Shown: positions 1 through 8,752 of the stretch, one piece after another
Layout: each line of letters opens with the position of its first letter
Numbering within the stretch: the stretch's first letter is position 1
From: a virus
Strand: one strand, 5' to 3'
IMG/VR virus record: IMGVR_UViG_3300031785_000009
Coordinates: 1-45,129 of that record
Length of the DNA stretch: 45,129 nt
Made by a program: the position numbers and the translations under genes
Notes under the pieces: model-generated
Seen by the model: only the letters and a program-made list of their open reading frames with translations
Database searches by the model: none
Told to the model about the DNA's origin: nothing

Positions 1-63
1 AGAGAACTCTTAAGAATGGAAAATCTTTACAGTTCGTTTACACTGGACACACAAAAGCCGAGT
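1..63. repeat. Terminal overlap, copy 1 (circular closure)
   Basis: These 63 bases are identical to 45067-45129. The frame of the major capsid gene runs through the join without interruption. This is what an assembler leaves when it closes a circular or terminally redundant genome, so it is read as an assembly overlap and not as the phage's true direct terminal repeat. Confidence 0.95.
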
Positions 64-1025
64 TCCACACACCCGGCAACAGCATCATGGGTAACTCCGA
101 CGGAGCACCTCCAGTTGCTGAAAAAACTATTACATGCGACGACCTATTAATAAGCTCGGCGTTTGTATATGAACTGGATGAAACACTTGCTCACTACGAA
201 TTGAGGGGAGAAATTTCCAAGAAGATTGGATATGCTCTTGCTCAAAAGTACGATAGACTAATCTTTAGAGCTATCGCTAAAGGTGCTAGACAAGCTTCTC
301 CAGTTTCTAAAACAAACTTCGTCGAACCCGGCGGTACACAGATCAGAGTAGGTACAGGTAATGCTACAGAAGCTTACGATGCTGCTAAATTAGTAGATGC
401 TTTCTATGATGCTGCTGCTGCTCTTGACGAAAAAGGAATTTCTACTGACGGCAGAGTAGCCGTTCTAAACCCTCGTCAATACTACAGTCTTATCAATACT
501 GTAAGTTCTGGTGTAATCACATCTGGTTTAATCAACCGTGACGCACAAGGAACAGCTTTACAGTCTGGACAAGGCGTAGTTGAGATTGCTGGTATCAAGA
601 TCTACAAGTCCATGAACATTCCGTTCTTCGGAAACTATGGTACTAAGTATGGTACTGCATCAGCAACTAACCCCGGTATCGCAGATCCCGGAAACACAGG
701 TTCTTTCATTGGCGAAGGAGCAGAAGATGCTAGAGCTTCAGTTACTGGTATTAACGGTAACTATGGTAATGGATCTGACTTCGCTAACTCTTGCGGATTA
801 ATCTTCCAGAAGGAAGCTGCTGGAGTTGTAGAAGCTATCGGACCACAAGTTCAGGTAACTTCAGGCGACGTTTCAGTTGTTTACCAAGGTGACGTTATCC
901 TTGGAAGACTTGCAATGGGAGCAGATTTCTTAAATCCTGCTGCTTGCGTTGAGCTTATTGCTGGAGCTGCTGTCGGATCTACAGGTAATGCTGCATTCGG
1001 TACATCATACCCTGCAAACGCTTAA
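1..1025 (+). CDS. Major capsid protein, 3' part (gp10-like)
   Basis: C-terminal part of the T7 gp10-type major capsid protein, which builds the icosahedral shell. The reading frame enters from position 1 in mid-codon and continues the segment starting at 44907. Joined across the 63-base end overlap it gives about 394 residues. The junction reads GKSLQFVYTGHTKAEFHTPG, matching the gp10 pattern in which a GKSxQF stretch is followed by a G-T-A segment and PG. Downstream ITCDDLLISSAFVYELDE matches the gp10 region after the N-arm. The Met codon at 87 is internal and not a start. A strong hairpin terminator follows the stop, as after gene 10 in T7, and tail tube A comes next. The gene is split only by where the contig was opened. 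Confidence 0.95.
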   Translation, partial: RTLKNGKSLQFVYTGHTKAEFHTPGNSIMGNSDGAPPVAEKTITCDDLLISSAFVYELDETLAHYELRGEISKKIGYALAQKYDRLIFRAIAKGARQASPVSKTNFVEPGGTQIRVGTGNATEAYDAAKLVDAFYDAAAALDEKGISTDGRVAVLNPRQYYSLINTVSSGVITSGLINRDAQGTALQSGQGVVEIAGIKIYKSMNIPFFGNYGTKYGTASATNPGIADPGNTGSFIGEGAEDARASVTGINGNYGNGSDFANSCGLIFQKEAAGVVEAIGPQVQVTSGDVSVVYQGDVILGRLAMGADFLNPAACVELIAGAAVGSTGNAAFGTSYPANA

Positions 1026-1042
1026 TTTTTTATTCTTTATAC

Positions 1043-1065
1043 GGGAGCTTCGGCTCCCTTTTTTT
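1043..1065 (+). terminator. Rho-independent terminator after capsid gene
   Basis: Perfect 6-bp stem GGGAGC/GCTCCC (1043-1048 with 1053-1058) closed by a TTCG tetraloop and followed by seven T (1059-1065). It lies between the capsid stop (1025) and the tail tube A start (1070). Its place corresponds to the late terminator after gene 10 in T7, which lowers transcription of tail genes relative to the capsid. Confidence 0.93.
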
Positions 1066-1069
1066 ACTT

Positions 1070-1699
1070 ATGACTACACCAATAGCAACCGATACCGAAC
1101 TATCCGCAGTTAATTCTATCTTGGGTAGCATAGGTCAGTCACCTATCACACAATTAAAAAATACAACAGGTGCATTAATTAGCACAAACCCAGAAATAGC
1201 ATTTATATATAATTTGTTAGTAGAGACTACAAAAGATGTATTAAATGAAGGGTGGCATTTTAATACGGAAGAGCATATTGAGATTACTCCAGATGCTAAT
1301 AAAAATATAGTTATTCCTACTAACATGCTACGTTACGACATACATGACGGACAGATATTTAGAGATCGTGATGTTGTAAAAAGAGAAGGAAAATTGTATA
1401 ACAAATCGGAGCACACTTTTGAATTTTCATCACCTGTATTTATTGATGCTACATACTTATATGATTTTGAGGATGTACCGTCAGCGTTTCAAAGATACAT
1501 TATAGCTAAGGCATCTACTAGAGCAGCTACACAATTAGTCGGTGATCCTCAATTAGCTAGATTATTACAAACTCAAGAAGCTCAAACTAGAGCAGCCGTC
1601 ATGGAATATGACACACAACAAGGAGATCATAGTTTCTTTGGCTTCCGAGACAGTCAAGGATATGACGCCTATCAACCTTACAAAGCATTAATTAGATAA
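1070..1699 (+). CDS. Tail tubular protein A (gp11-like)
   Basis: Adaptor (gatekeeper) ring protein between portal and tail nozzle, 209 residues, close to the T7 gp11 length. The N-terminus ELSAVNSILGSIGQSPI is the typical start of this family, followed by an alpha-helical region. The central IPTNMLRYDIHD and the C-terminal region RYIIAKASTRAATQLVGD are also characteristic. The ATG sits five bases after the terminator T-run, with no Shine-Dalgarno sequence visible. The stop codon overlaps the ATG of tail tube B by one base (TAATG), indicating coupled translation of two proteins that assemble together. Confidence 0.92.
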   Translation: MTTPIATDTELSAVNSILGSIGQSPITQLKNTTGALISTNPEIAFIYNLLVETTKDVLNEGWHFNTEEHIEITPDANKNIVIPTNMLRYDIHDGQIFRDRDVVKREGKLYNKSEHTFEFSSPVFIDATYLYDFEDVPSAFQRYIIAKASTRAATQLVGDPQLARLLQTQEAQTRAAVMEYDTQQGDHSFFGFRDSQGYDAYQPYKALIR

Positions 1700-4600
1700 T
1701 GGCAAGTGTTACACAATTAGTACCTACATTAACGGGTGGGGTTTCTCAACAACCAGACGAACTAAAACTTCCGGGACAAGTTAATGTTGCAAACAATGTT
1801 TTACCTGATGTAACACATGGTTTACTTAAACGTCCCGGTGGAAAACTTATTACTTCTCTTAGTGATGGAACAAATAACTCAGTATCTAATGGTAGATGGT
1901 TTCATTATTATAGAGATGAAGACGAACAATATATAGGTCAAGTTAGTAGAACTGGTGATATCAATATGTGGAAGTGTAGTGATGGTTCAGAAATGACTGT
2001 CAACTATACTGCTGGGAAAATAGCACACATTAGCATTGATAATGAAGGAACAGGTTATTCATCTGCACCTACCATAAGTATTTCTGGAGGTGGAGGTTCT
2101 AATGCTACCGCTACTGCTACTGTTAGTGGTGGAAAAATTACAGCAGTCACTATTACAAATGGTGGAACTGGCTACACTTCCTTTCCAACTGTAACAGTAT
2201 CAGGAGGTGGCGGTTCTAATGCCGTTCTAACAGCTTACACAGAATTACATTTTTATTTAAAACATGGTAATGATGAAGATGTACAAACATTAACTATTAA
2301 TGACTTTACATTTTTAACTAACAGAACTAAAACTGTTGCTATGGCTGATACCATAGAGGCATTAAGACCTCCAGAAGTATTTATAGAATTAAAGAATATA
2401 AAGTATGCAAGTCAATACTCTTTAAATTTATTTAGTAATAATAACACGACTCCAATTTCTACAGCTACCAGAATTACTGTAGATTTAGTTAGATCTAGTA
2501 ATAACTATTGTAACACTGATGGGACAATAGCTAGTCATTTAGCTCGAGTCAATAACTCAACTAGATGTCAGACAGTTAATAGTAGTGGTGATCCTACATT
2601 TAATGTAAATAATGATGAGCAAGCGCCTAACGTTGCAACAAGAATATTTGATATATCTAGTGGACAAACTTTAGTAGACACTAATGCTATTTCTACTGAC
2701 GGTAGTAGTGATTTTTCTTATCAAGCAAACATCTACGGAAAATTATATGGAGGAACTTATACCCAGTCAGGAACTACTGTTACTGTTTCTAGTAATGGTC
2801 ATGTTTTAAATACTGGAGATGAAGTTTTTTTTGATTTTTTAGCTGGTGCTGGAGTTGACACAACTAAAACTATAACTAAAATAGATGCTAATACTTTTAG
2901 CTTTACAGCAGATGCGTCAGCTACACAAAGCTCAGCAGCAAATGTTAACTATGCGTTAAATAATGTACAAGGTAGGAGCGACTTATATTTTAGAATTACC
3001 ACTACAGGTCAGTCTACGCCCGTAGGAAGTGGATCAAACGTAGAGTATAGGACAAGATATAATACAACAAACGACCTTCTTTACGGCGGTCAGGGGTGGC
3101 AACAGGGAGATCATTTCTATGTGTATATGAAAGATGCATACTATGAAGTAACTATTGACGAAGTTAGTACCTCAAATGTGCAAGCAAACCTAGGATTAAT
3201 TAGACCTACTCCAACAGCTTTTGACACTAAAACAACAGTAACCGCAGAATCTATACTTGGTGCTCTAAGAACAGAAATAGTAGCTACAGGAAACTTTAAC
3301 GCTGTAGAACAAATAGGTAATGGTCTATACATTAGTAGAACTTCCAATGTAGTAAATGGAGTTGAACAAAATTTTTTTAATGCTTCTACACCAGTTTCTG
3401 AATTATTAAATGTTGTAGCTGGAGAAGTACTTACTGTAGATGACTTACCACGTCAATCAAAACATGGATTTGTTGTAAAAGTAGCTAACAGTGCAAACGA
3501 AGAAGACGATTATTACTTAAAGTTTCTTGCTAACAATGGTTTGAGTGGTGAAGGTGTTTGGGAAGAATGTGTAAGACCGGGAGATAAAACTAACTTTGAT
3601 GCTGCTACTATGCCTATTCAGTTAGTTAGAACTAACTCTACAACATTTACATTATCTCAAGTAGATTGGGAAGGAGCACAAGTAGGTAGTACTGTTGTCG
3701 GAGGCACTAACCCACAGGCATCCTTTGTAACTAAAACTATCAATAAGATGGTATTCTTTAGAAATAGATTAGTTATGCTTAGTGATGAGAACGTTATTAT
3801 GTCTCGTCCGGGAAACTTTTTTAATTTTTGGGCAAAGACCGCACAAACGTTTTCTAACGTTGACCCTATTGATTTATCATGTAGCTCTACATATCCAGCT
3901 ATTGTTTTTGATGCAATACAAGTTAATACAGGTTTAGTTATATTTACAAAAAATCAACAGTTTATGTTGACTACAGATAGTGACGTACTAAATCCTAATA
4001 CAGCTAAAATAAATAGACTTTCATCTTACAACTTTAATTTTAAAACAAACCCAGTTAACTTAGGAACTACTATAGGATTTTTAGATAATGCTAATAAGTA
4101 TAGTAGATTCTTTGAAATGGCAAATATTAGAAGAGAAGGTGAGCCAGAAGTAGTAGAACAAAGTAAAGTAGTATCTCAATTCTTTGAAAAAGATTTAAAA
4201 ATTATATCTAATTCTAGAGAAAATGGATTGATATTATTTAGTGAAGAGAATACATCTACTTTATATGGCTATAGATATTTTACTTCAGGTAATGAAAGAA
4301 TATTACAAGCATGGTTTCAATGGACTTTAACAGGTACTATTCAATATCATTGCATGTTAGATGATGCTCTATATGTTGTAGTAAGAAATAACAGCAAAGA
4401 TCAATTACTAAAATATTCTATTAAGTTAGATGATAATGGTCATTTTGTAACTGCTGGAGAAGATTACCCTATACATTTAGATCACTGTAAAAGTGTTACT
4501 ACAGGTGGTGGTACTTATAGCAGTACAACTAACAAAACTACTTTCCCAAAACCAACAGGATTTGAAAGCTCTAATGATATTGCAGCTTACGATATTGACT

Positions 4601-5076
4601 CTGGTACTAACTTAGGTAGATTTGCAGAAGTAACTATTAATGGTTCTAATTTAGAGATATCAGGAAACTGGTCTGGAGAAACATTCCTTATTGGATATCA
4701 ATTTGAAATGCAAGTTGAATTACCTAAAATATTTTTTACTTATCAAGCTGGTAGTGCTACAAGAAAAGATACAAGATCTGATTTAATAATACATAGAGTT
4801 AAATTTAATTTTGGAAAAGTTGGATTGTACCAAATGGAAGTTGATAGAGTTGGAGTAAATAAACCTTTATTTATACAAGAAGTAGAATCTACAATAGCAG
4901 ATGCTTACACTGCAAACAATGTAGGTTTTGTACCAGATTTACAAGGAGTAGTACCTTGTTATGAAAGAAATAATAATTTAGTAATTACTGTAAAATCTAA
5001 ACATCCTTCACCCGCTACAATAGTTTCTTATCAGTGGGAAGGTAAATACACTAACAACAATTATACTCGTGTTTAA
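1699..5076 (+). CDS. Tail tubular protein B / nozzle (gp12-like)
   Basis: Tail nozzle protein that continues the adaptor ring, 1125 residues against about 794 for T7 gp12. The opening VPTLTGGVSQQPDELKLPGQ and KRPGGKLI are hallmark gp12 motifs (the GGVSQQP signature). The middle and end keep the beta-propeller-like pattern seen in the family, for example MVFFRNRLVMLSDENVIMSR. The extra length includes an inserted beta-rich segment at about residues 112-180 with two copies of a GTGYxSxPTxxxSGGGGSNA motif. It is translationally coupled to tail tube A upstream. A small GTG-initiated gene starts inside its last codons. Confidence 0.92.
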   Translation: MASVTQLVPTLTGGVSQQPDELKLPGQVNVANNVLPDVTHGLLKRPGGKLITSLSDGTNNSVSNGRWFHYYRDEDEQYIGQVSRTGDINMWKCSDGSEMTVNYTAGKIAHISIDNEGTGYSSAPTISISGGGGSNATATATVSGGKITAVTITNGGTGYTSFPTVTVSGGGGSNAVLTAYTELHFYLKHGNDEDVQTLTINDFTFLTNRTKTVAMADTIEALRPPEVFIELKNIKYASQYSLNLFSNNNTTPISTATRITVDLVRSSNNYCNTDGTIASHLARVNNSTRCQTVNSSGDPTFNVNNDEQAPNVATRIFDISSGQTLVDTNAISTDGSSDFSYQANIYGKLYGGTYTQSGTTVTVSSNGHVLNTGDEVFFDFLAGAGVDTTKTITKIDANTFSFTADASATQSSAANVNYALNNVQGRSDLYFRITTTGQSTPVGSGSNVEYRTRYNTTNDLLYGGQGWQQGDHFYVYMKDAYYEVTIDEVSTSNVQANLGLIRPTPTAFDTKTTVTAESILGALRTEIVATGNFNAVEQIGNGLYISRTSNVVNGVEQNFFNASTPVSELLNVVAGEVLTVDDLPRQSKHGFVVKVANSANEEDDYYLKFLANNGLSGEGVWEECVRPGDKTNFDAATMPIQLVRTNSTTFTLSQVDWEGAQVGSTVVGGTNPQASFVTKTINKMVFFRNRLVMLSDENVIMSRPGNFFNFWAKTAQTFSNVDPIDLSCSSTYPAIVFDAIQVNTGLVIFTKNQQFMLTTDSDVLNPNTAKINRLSSYNFNFKTNPVNLGTTIGFLDNANKYSRFFEMANIRREGEPEVVEQSKVVSQFFEKDLKIISNSRENGLILFSEENTSTLYGYRYFTSGNERILQAWFQWTLTGTIQYHCMLDDALYVVVRNNSKDQLLKYSIKLDDNGHFVTAGEDYPIHLDHCKSVTTGGGTYSSTTNKTTFPKPTGFESSNDIAAYDIDSGTNLGRFAEVTINGSNLEISGNWSGETFLIGYQFEMQVELPKIFFTYQAGSATRKDTRSDLIIHRVKFNFGKVGLYQMEVDRVGVNKPLFIQEVESTIADAYTANNVGFVPDLQGVVPCYERNNNLVITVKSKHPSPATIVSYQWEGKYTNNNYTRV

Positions 5077-5242
5077 CATCACCCTAACAGAAAATGAACT
5101 ACGCTATTTCTATTGGAGAATGAAAACCAATCGTTGGTATGAACGCTATACATTTGCTAGTAAAAGGGATAATCCTTGGCAAGAATGGATGGCTGGAACA
5201 ATAGATAAGCTAGAACCAATTTATAAAACACTAGATGAATAA
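5069..5242 (+). CDS. Small protein, unknown function (GTG start)
   Basis: 57-residue reading frame that begins at a GTG overlapping the end of tail tube B by 8 bases and ends inside the start of the next gene (ATG 5235). It is aromatic and charged (ELRYFYWRMKTNRWYERYTF, later NPWQEWMAG), with no membrane segment. Stop-start overlaps on both sides fit the packing of this genome and fill what would otherwise be a gap in a gapless operon. A shorter version could start at the ATG at 5120. I do not recognise the family, and its role is unknown. Confidence 0.6.
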   Translation: MFNITLTENELRYFYWRMKTNRWYERYTFASKRDNPWQEWMAGTIDKLEPIYKTLDE

Positions 5243-5690
5243 ATTTATTCACCCAATTACACCGGAAGCTGCATTACATGTGGCTTCTAACCTTTTACCA
5301 GATGATTACAGAGAAATAACAGAAGGTCATGGACATGACCCATTGGTAGCAATCCCTGCATGTTCTCTGATAGGTGATACTGTATACTTTACATCACCTG
5401 ATAATGAAATAGCTGGAATAGCTGGAGTAGAAAAAGATGGCAAAATCTGGATGCTATGTACCCCAGTAATCCATAAGTACCCACGTATGTTTGCTAAACA
5501 TGCAAAGCATTATGTGGAAAGTAGACAAGAGAAGTTGCTTTGGAACATCGTTGATAAACGAAACAAGGTTCATATAAAACTACTCAGATTCCTAGGGTTC
5601 AAATTTTTACGGGAATTAAAACACGGACCAAATCAATTATCATTTATGGAGTTTTGCCGTGGCAATTTCAGCGTTCTTAGGAGCGGGTAA
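5235..5690 (+). CDS. Internal virion protein gp13-like (GNAT-like fold)
   Basis: 151 residues. It lies exactly where T7 has gene 13, between nozzle gp12 and core gp14. The C-terminal half LLWNIVDKRNKVHIKLLRFL followed by GFKF matches the T7 gp13 stretch LWNYVWVGNTSHIRFLKTIG. That pattern (an N residue, then HIxxLxxxGF) is the acetyl-CoA-binding-like end of the GNAT fold. T7 gp13 is needed for virion assembly, and no acetyltransferase activity can be claimed from sequence. The gene overlaps the next one by 32 bases. Confidence 0.75.
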   Translation: MNKFIHPITPEAALHVASNLLPDDYREITEGHGHDPLVAIPACSLIGDTVYFTSPDNEIAGIAGVEKDGKIWMLCTPVIHKYPRMFAKHAKHYVESRQEKLLWNIVDKRNKVHIKLLRFLGFKFLRELKHGPNQLSFMEFCRGNFSVLRSG

Positions 5691-6474
5691 AGCTATTCTT
5701 GGTGGCATAGGTCAAGCCCAAGCAATTAAAGCTGAGAATCGAAGAAGAATTAGAGAGTATGAACGTCAGCTAGAAATACGTAAACGTAACTGGTTTCAAC
5801 AACTTTCTGTTTATAGTGCAAAAGTTAACAAATATAACATTGACCTAAACGAAAATGACTTAGCTGCACAACGTGGTTATGCTAAAGCACAAGCTAGTTT
5901 ACGTTCTTTAGGTGGTCAAGTTACTGCTCAAAACGAACAAAAGTTTAGAGAACTTGTATCAAAAAAATTAGGAAGACGTCGAAGTAGTGGTCAAACTGGT
6001 AGATCAGTTAGAAGAGGTGAAACCTTAGATATGGCTAGTTTTGGTAGATACACTGGAAGACAAGCTTTTGCTGTTTCTATGGCTAGAGAAAAATTTAAAG
6101 AAAACGTAGAAAATATTAGAAGAAAACAAACCAGTGCTCGTAGAGGTTTATACTCTCAAGTAGCTTTTAATCCAGTACCATCTATAGCCCCTAACCCTCC
6201 ACAATTAAGAGGTACAGGTATGGTTATGATGAATGCTATGATGGGAGCAATCGGTTCAATAGCTGGTGGAATGGGACAAGATTCCGGAGCACCTATTGGT
6301 GGTGAAGATTACTCATCTTTTAGTACATCGTTTGATGTGAACTATGACTTTGACAGCTTTTCAGGTTTTGGAGGTTCAGGAGCATTTAGTTCATTTGACA
6401 TGGGTGTAAATAGTTTTCCTGATTTTAGTTCTGGTAGTTTCCTTGATGTCCCAATATATGACATACCATTTTAA
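5659..6474 (+). CDS. Internal core protein gp14-like
   Basis: 271 residues with a GTG start inside the preceding gene. The N-terminus AISAFLGAGKAILGGIGQAQ is hydrophobic and Gly/Ala-rich. A long, highly charged helical region follows (RRRIREYERQLEIRKRNW onward). The tail is Gly/Ser/Phe-rich (about residues 195-271). This architecture and the position between gp13-like and gp15-like genes match T7 gp14. In T7 that protein is ejected first and forms a channel through the outer membrane during infection. Start choice rests on the conserved hydrophobic N-terminus directly after the GTG. Confidence 0.85.
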   Translation: MAISAFLGAGKAILGGIGQAQAIKAENRRRIREYERQLEIRKRNWFQQLSVYSAKVNKYNIDLNENDLAAQRGYAKAQASLRSLGGQVTAQNEQKFRELVSKKLGRRRSSGQTGRSVRRGETLDMASFGRYTGRQAFAVSMAREKFKENVENIRRKQTSARRGLYSQVAFNPVPSIAPNPPQLRGTGMVMMNAMMGAIGSIAGGMGQDSGAPIGGEDYSSFSTSFDVNYDFDSFSGFGGSGAFSSFDMGVNSFPDFSSGSFLDVPIYDIPF

Positions 6475-6477
6475 ATT

Positions 6478-8751
6478 ATGACAGACTCATTTCAAGGCGG
6501 GTTTTTTGAACCTGAAAAGTCCGAAGATTATGTAGCTCCTTTAATTAATAGCTACAAAGAAATCAACGAGGGCATGAATAATTACTGGACGCAAGAGCTA
6601 AGTAATTACAAATACGCAGCACAAGATGCTGGTAAAGATATGATGCTACTAGCCAATATGTCTGGAACCCTTGGCGATATGTTCAAACAACGTGAGGACC
6701 AAAAACGCGAGGAAGACATTGCAAAAGGTTATGAGTGGTATTATGAAAATGGTTTTAGTGACCAAGAAGTTAATGCTTATAGGGAAGCTAAAGCCGGTAT
6801 AATCGAAGATGGTATAGCTATAGACGAAGCTGCTTCTTCATGGATATCTAATGGTGGTGATATTTGGACTTCTGAAGAGTTCAGAAAAATGAATCCAGCT
6901 ATGAAACATGGAGCTGTAACGGCGTATGCTAGATCAAGACTTGCAGAATATAATCCTAAAGGTGATCCTAGATTAAAAGGAGCAACAACTTACGAAGAGT
7001 ACAAAGCTGCTGAAGCACTATATAATAGAGAATTTTTTAGAAAGTTTAAAGGTATAAATCCTGTACTTTTACAAGAAGAAGGTGTATACGAAAAACAACG
7101 CGACCTACAACAAGATGCTTACAACAGTTGGACAACAGGAAGAGCAGAGGAGATTGAGACACAACGTAAAAACATTGCTCAATCTAATTTTGTTAAGTGT
7201 GTAAACTCAAAAGGTGGTGGTAGTTGTTTTTTACAATATGTTAATGAACGTGGTCCTTACGTACAAAATGGTCCAGCAAGAAGAGAAGCTATAGAAATAG
7301 CTAAAAATTTAGCTGATTCTGGTTTGCTGACAGATAATATGATTAAGGAGATGAAAGCTAAAAATGACAAAAATAAATTTATTAGCTTTGCTGATGGTAA
7401 AGAGTATTATTACAGTGATTATTTTGCAGCAGACATTGTTGAAATAGAACAAAAAAAAGCTGACTTTGAAAACGCAAAGTACAGACGTGAAAAAACAGGA
7501 TTAGAAATAAATCATAGAAATCAGACAGATTCACTACTAGCAGAGCTAACACCTGAAGATGGTTTTAATTTTGATGAAGGATTTAAACAAGAAGATTTAG
7601 ATAAATTTAAAAATTTAAAAGCTAACCAATTATCTAGTGGTAACTACGACGGTAGAATCGACACTATTATTAGTGAGATGAGTCTAGATAAAAACCAACT
7701 AAAAGCAGCAAAAAACGAAGCATTAGAATTAGCTAAAAAAGGTTTATTAACTAAAGAAAAACTAAACACTTTTCCTGTACTTGTCGCATCTGATGGTAAT
7801 TTGCAGAATATTGCTAATACTATTGACGCTGGTAATGGTCAAGGTAAAAATAACATAAGTTTGTTAGAAACATTTATTAACGCCGAACTTAGTGTTAAAG
7901 GTACGTTTGGTGAAAAACAAGTAGCACAATGGGCTAAATCAGAATATATAAAAAAAGTAGAAGCATATATGGGTAAAGTAGAAGACCCACACGGTTTAGC
8001 TTATCAAGATGTTTTAAATACATTAAACACTGCTGTAGAGATTAATGCACAAGGTCAACCACATCCATTACGTAAAAATAATAAGTGGCAAATGCCTACA
8101 AATTTTGGTGAAGATTTTACTAGATTAAAAACTGAAAAACTAGAAGATTTTAATGACGTTAGAAATCAAATTAAAACTGTACCTAACGCTGTAAATACAA
8201 CACCAATGTTTTCTCCTACATACTTAGAAACTTTTAATGATACGTTTGGTAGTTCTGCTGGCACTATACCACAAAAAGCACATACGATTGCTGAGATGCA
8301 TAATTCTATGTATCCTAACGATCAAATAGATGCTTTTGAGGTTATACAAAGACAGCGCGAACTTGTAGGATTAGAACGTTTAACAGAACCAGCATTCTTA
8401 AAAGACTATAGAGATCTTGACCCTGCTGAAGTAAAAAAATATGAATTATATAAAACACCTAACTCAAGCGTACGTATTAATGCAACTTCTGGTAAAGAAA
8501 ATGTAAATATTATACCTTACGAACAAGGTGGATTATTTAAAGAAATTGCAGAAGCTAACGGTACATCATTTTCTGAGTACGCTGCTGCAATGGAAATACT
8601 ACCTAAATTAGATATAGATTTTGGAGTAGAAAATCCTTTTGCTCAACTAGATGATTATGAACTTCTTGAGTACAACAAAGCTGTATTTAAATATAGTGGT
8701 GGTACAGATAAACAAGCACTAGCTAACACAGTAAGAAAAGACTTTAAGTAA
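6478..8751 (+). CDS. Internal core protein gp15-like
   Basis: 757 residues, very close to T7 gp15 (747). It is almost wholly alpha-helical and charged, rich in Lys, Glu, Asn and Gln, with no signal peptide or membrane segment. It is identified mainly by size, composition and order (gp14-gp15-gp16). In T7, gp15 and gp16 form the internal core and then a periplasmic tunnel with motor-like function for genome entry. Its ATG follows the gp14-like stop by three bases (AAATTATG context, no Shine-Dalgarno). The next gene begins two bases after its stop. Confidence 0.85.
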   Translation: MTDSFQGGFFEPEKSEDYVAPLINSYKEINEGMNNYWTQELSNYKYAAQDAGKDMMLLANMSGTLGDMFKQREDQKREEDIAKGYEWYYENGFSDQEVNAYREAKAGIIEDGIAIDEAASSWISNGGDIWTSEEFRKMNPAMKHGAVTAYARSRLAEYNPKGDPRLKGATTYEEYKAAEALYNREFFRKFKGINPVLLQEEGVYEKQRDLQQDAYNSWTTGRAEEIETQRKNIAQSNFVKCVNSKGGGSCFLQYVNERGPYVQNGPARREAIEIAKNLADSGLLTDNMIKEMKAKNDKNKFISFADGKEYYYSDYFAADIVEIEQKKADFENAKYRREKTGLEINHRNQTDSLLAELTPEDGFNFDEGFKQEDLDKFKNLKANQLSSGNYDGRIDTIISEMSLDKNQLKAAKNEALELAKKGLLTKEKLNTFPVLVASDGNLQNIANTIDAGNGQGKNNISLLETFINAELSVKGTFGEKQVAQWAKSEYIKKVEAYMGKVEDPHGLAYQDVLNTLNTAVEINAQGQPHPLRKNNKWQMPTNFGEDFTRLKTEKLEDFNDVRNQIKTVPNAVNTTPMFSPTYLETFNDTFGSSAGTIPQKAHTIAEMHNSMYPNDQIDAFEVIQRQRELVGLERLTEPAFLKDYRDLDPAEVKKYELYKTPNSSVRINATSGKENVNIIPYEQGGLFKEIAEANGTSFSEYAAAMEILPKLDIDFGVENPFAQLDDYELLEYNKAVFKYSGGTDKQALANTVRKDFK

Positions 8752-8752
8752 A

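Noticed and set aside
87-1025. Independent protein starting at the ATG at 87
   Set aside because: The frame is open from position 1 and continues the capsid gene from 44907 across the end overlap; the ATG is internal.
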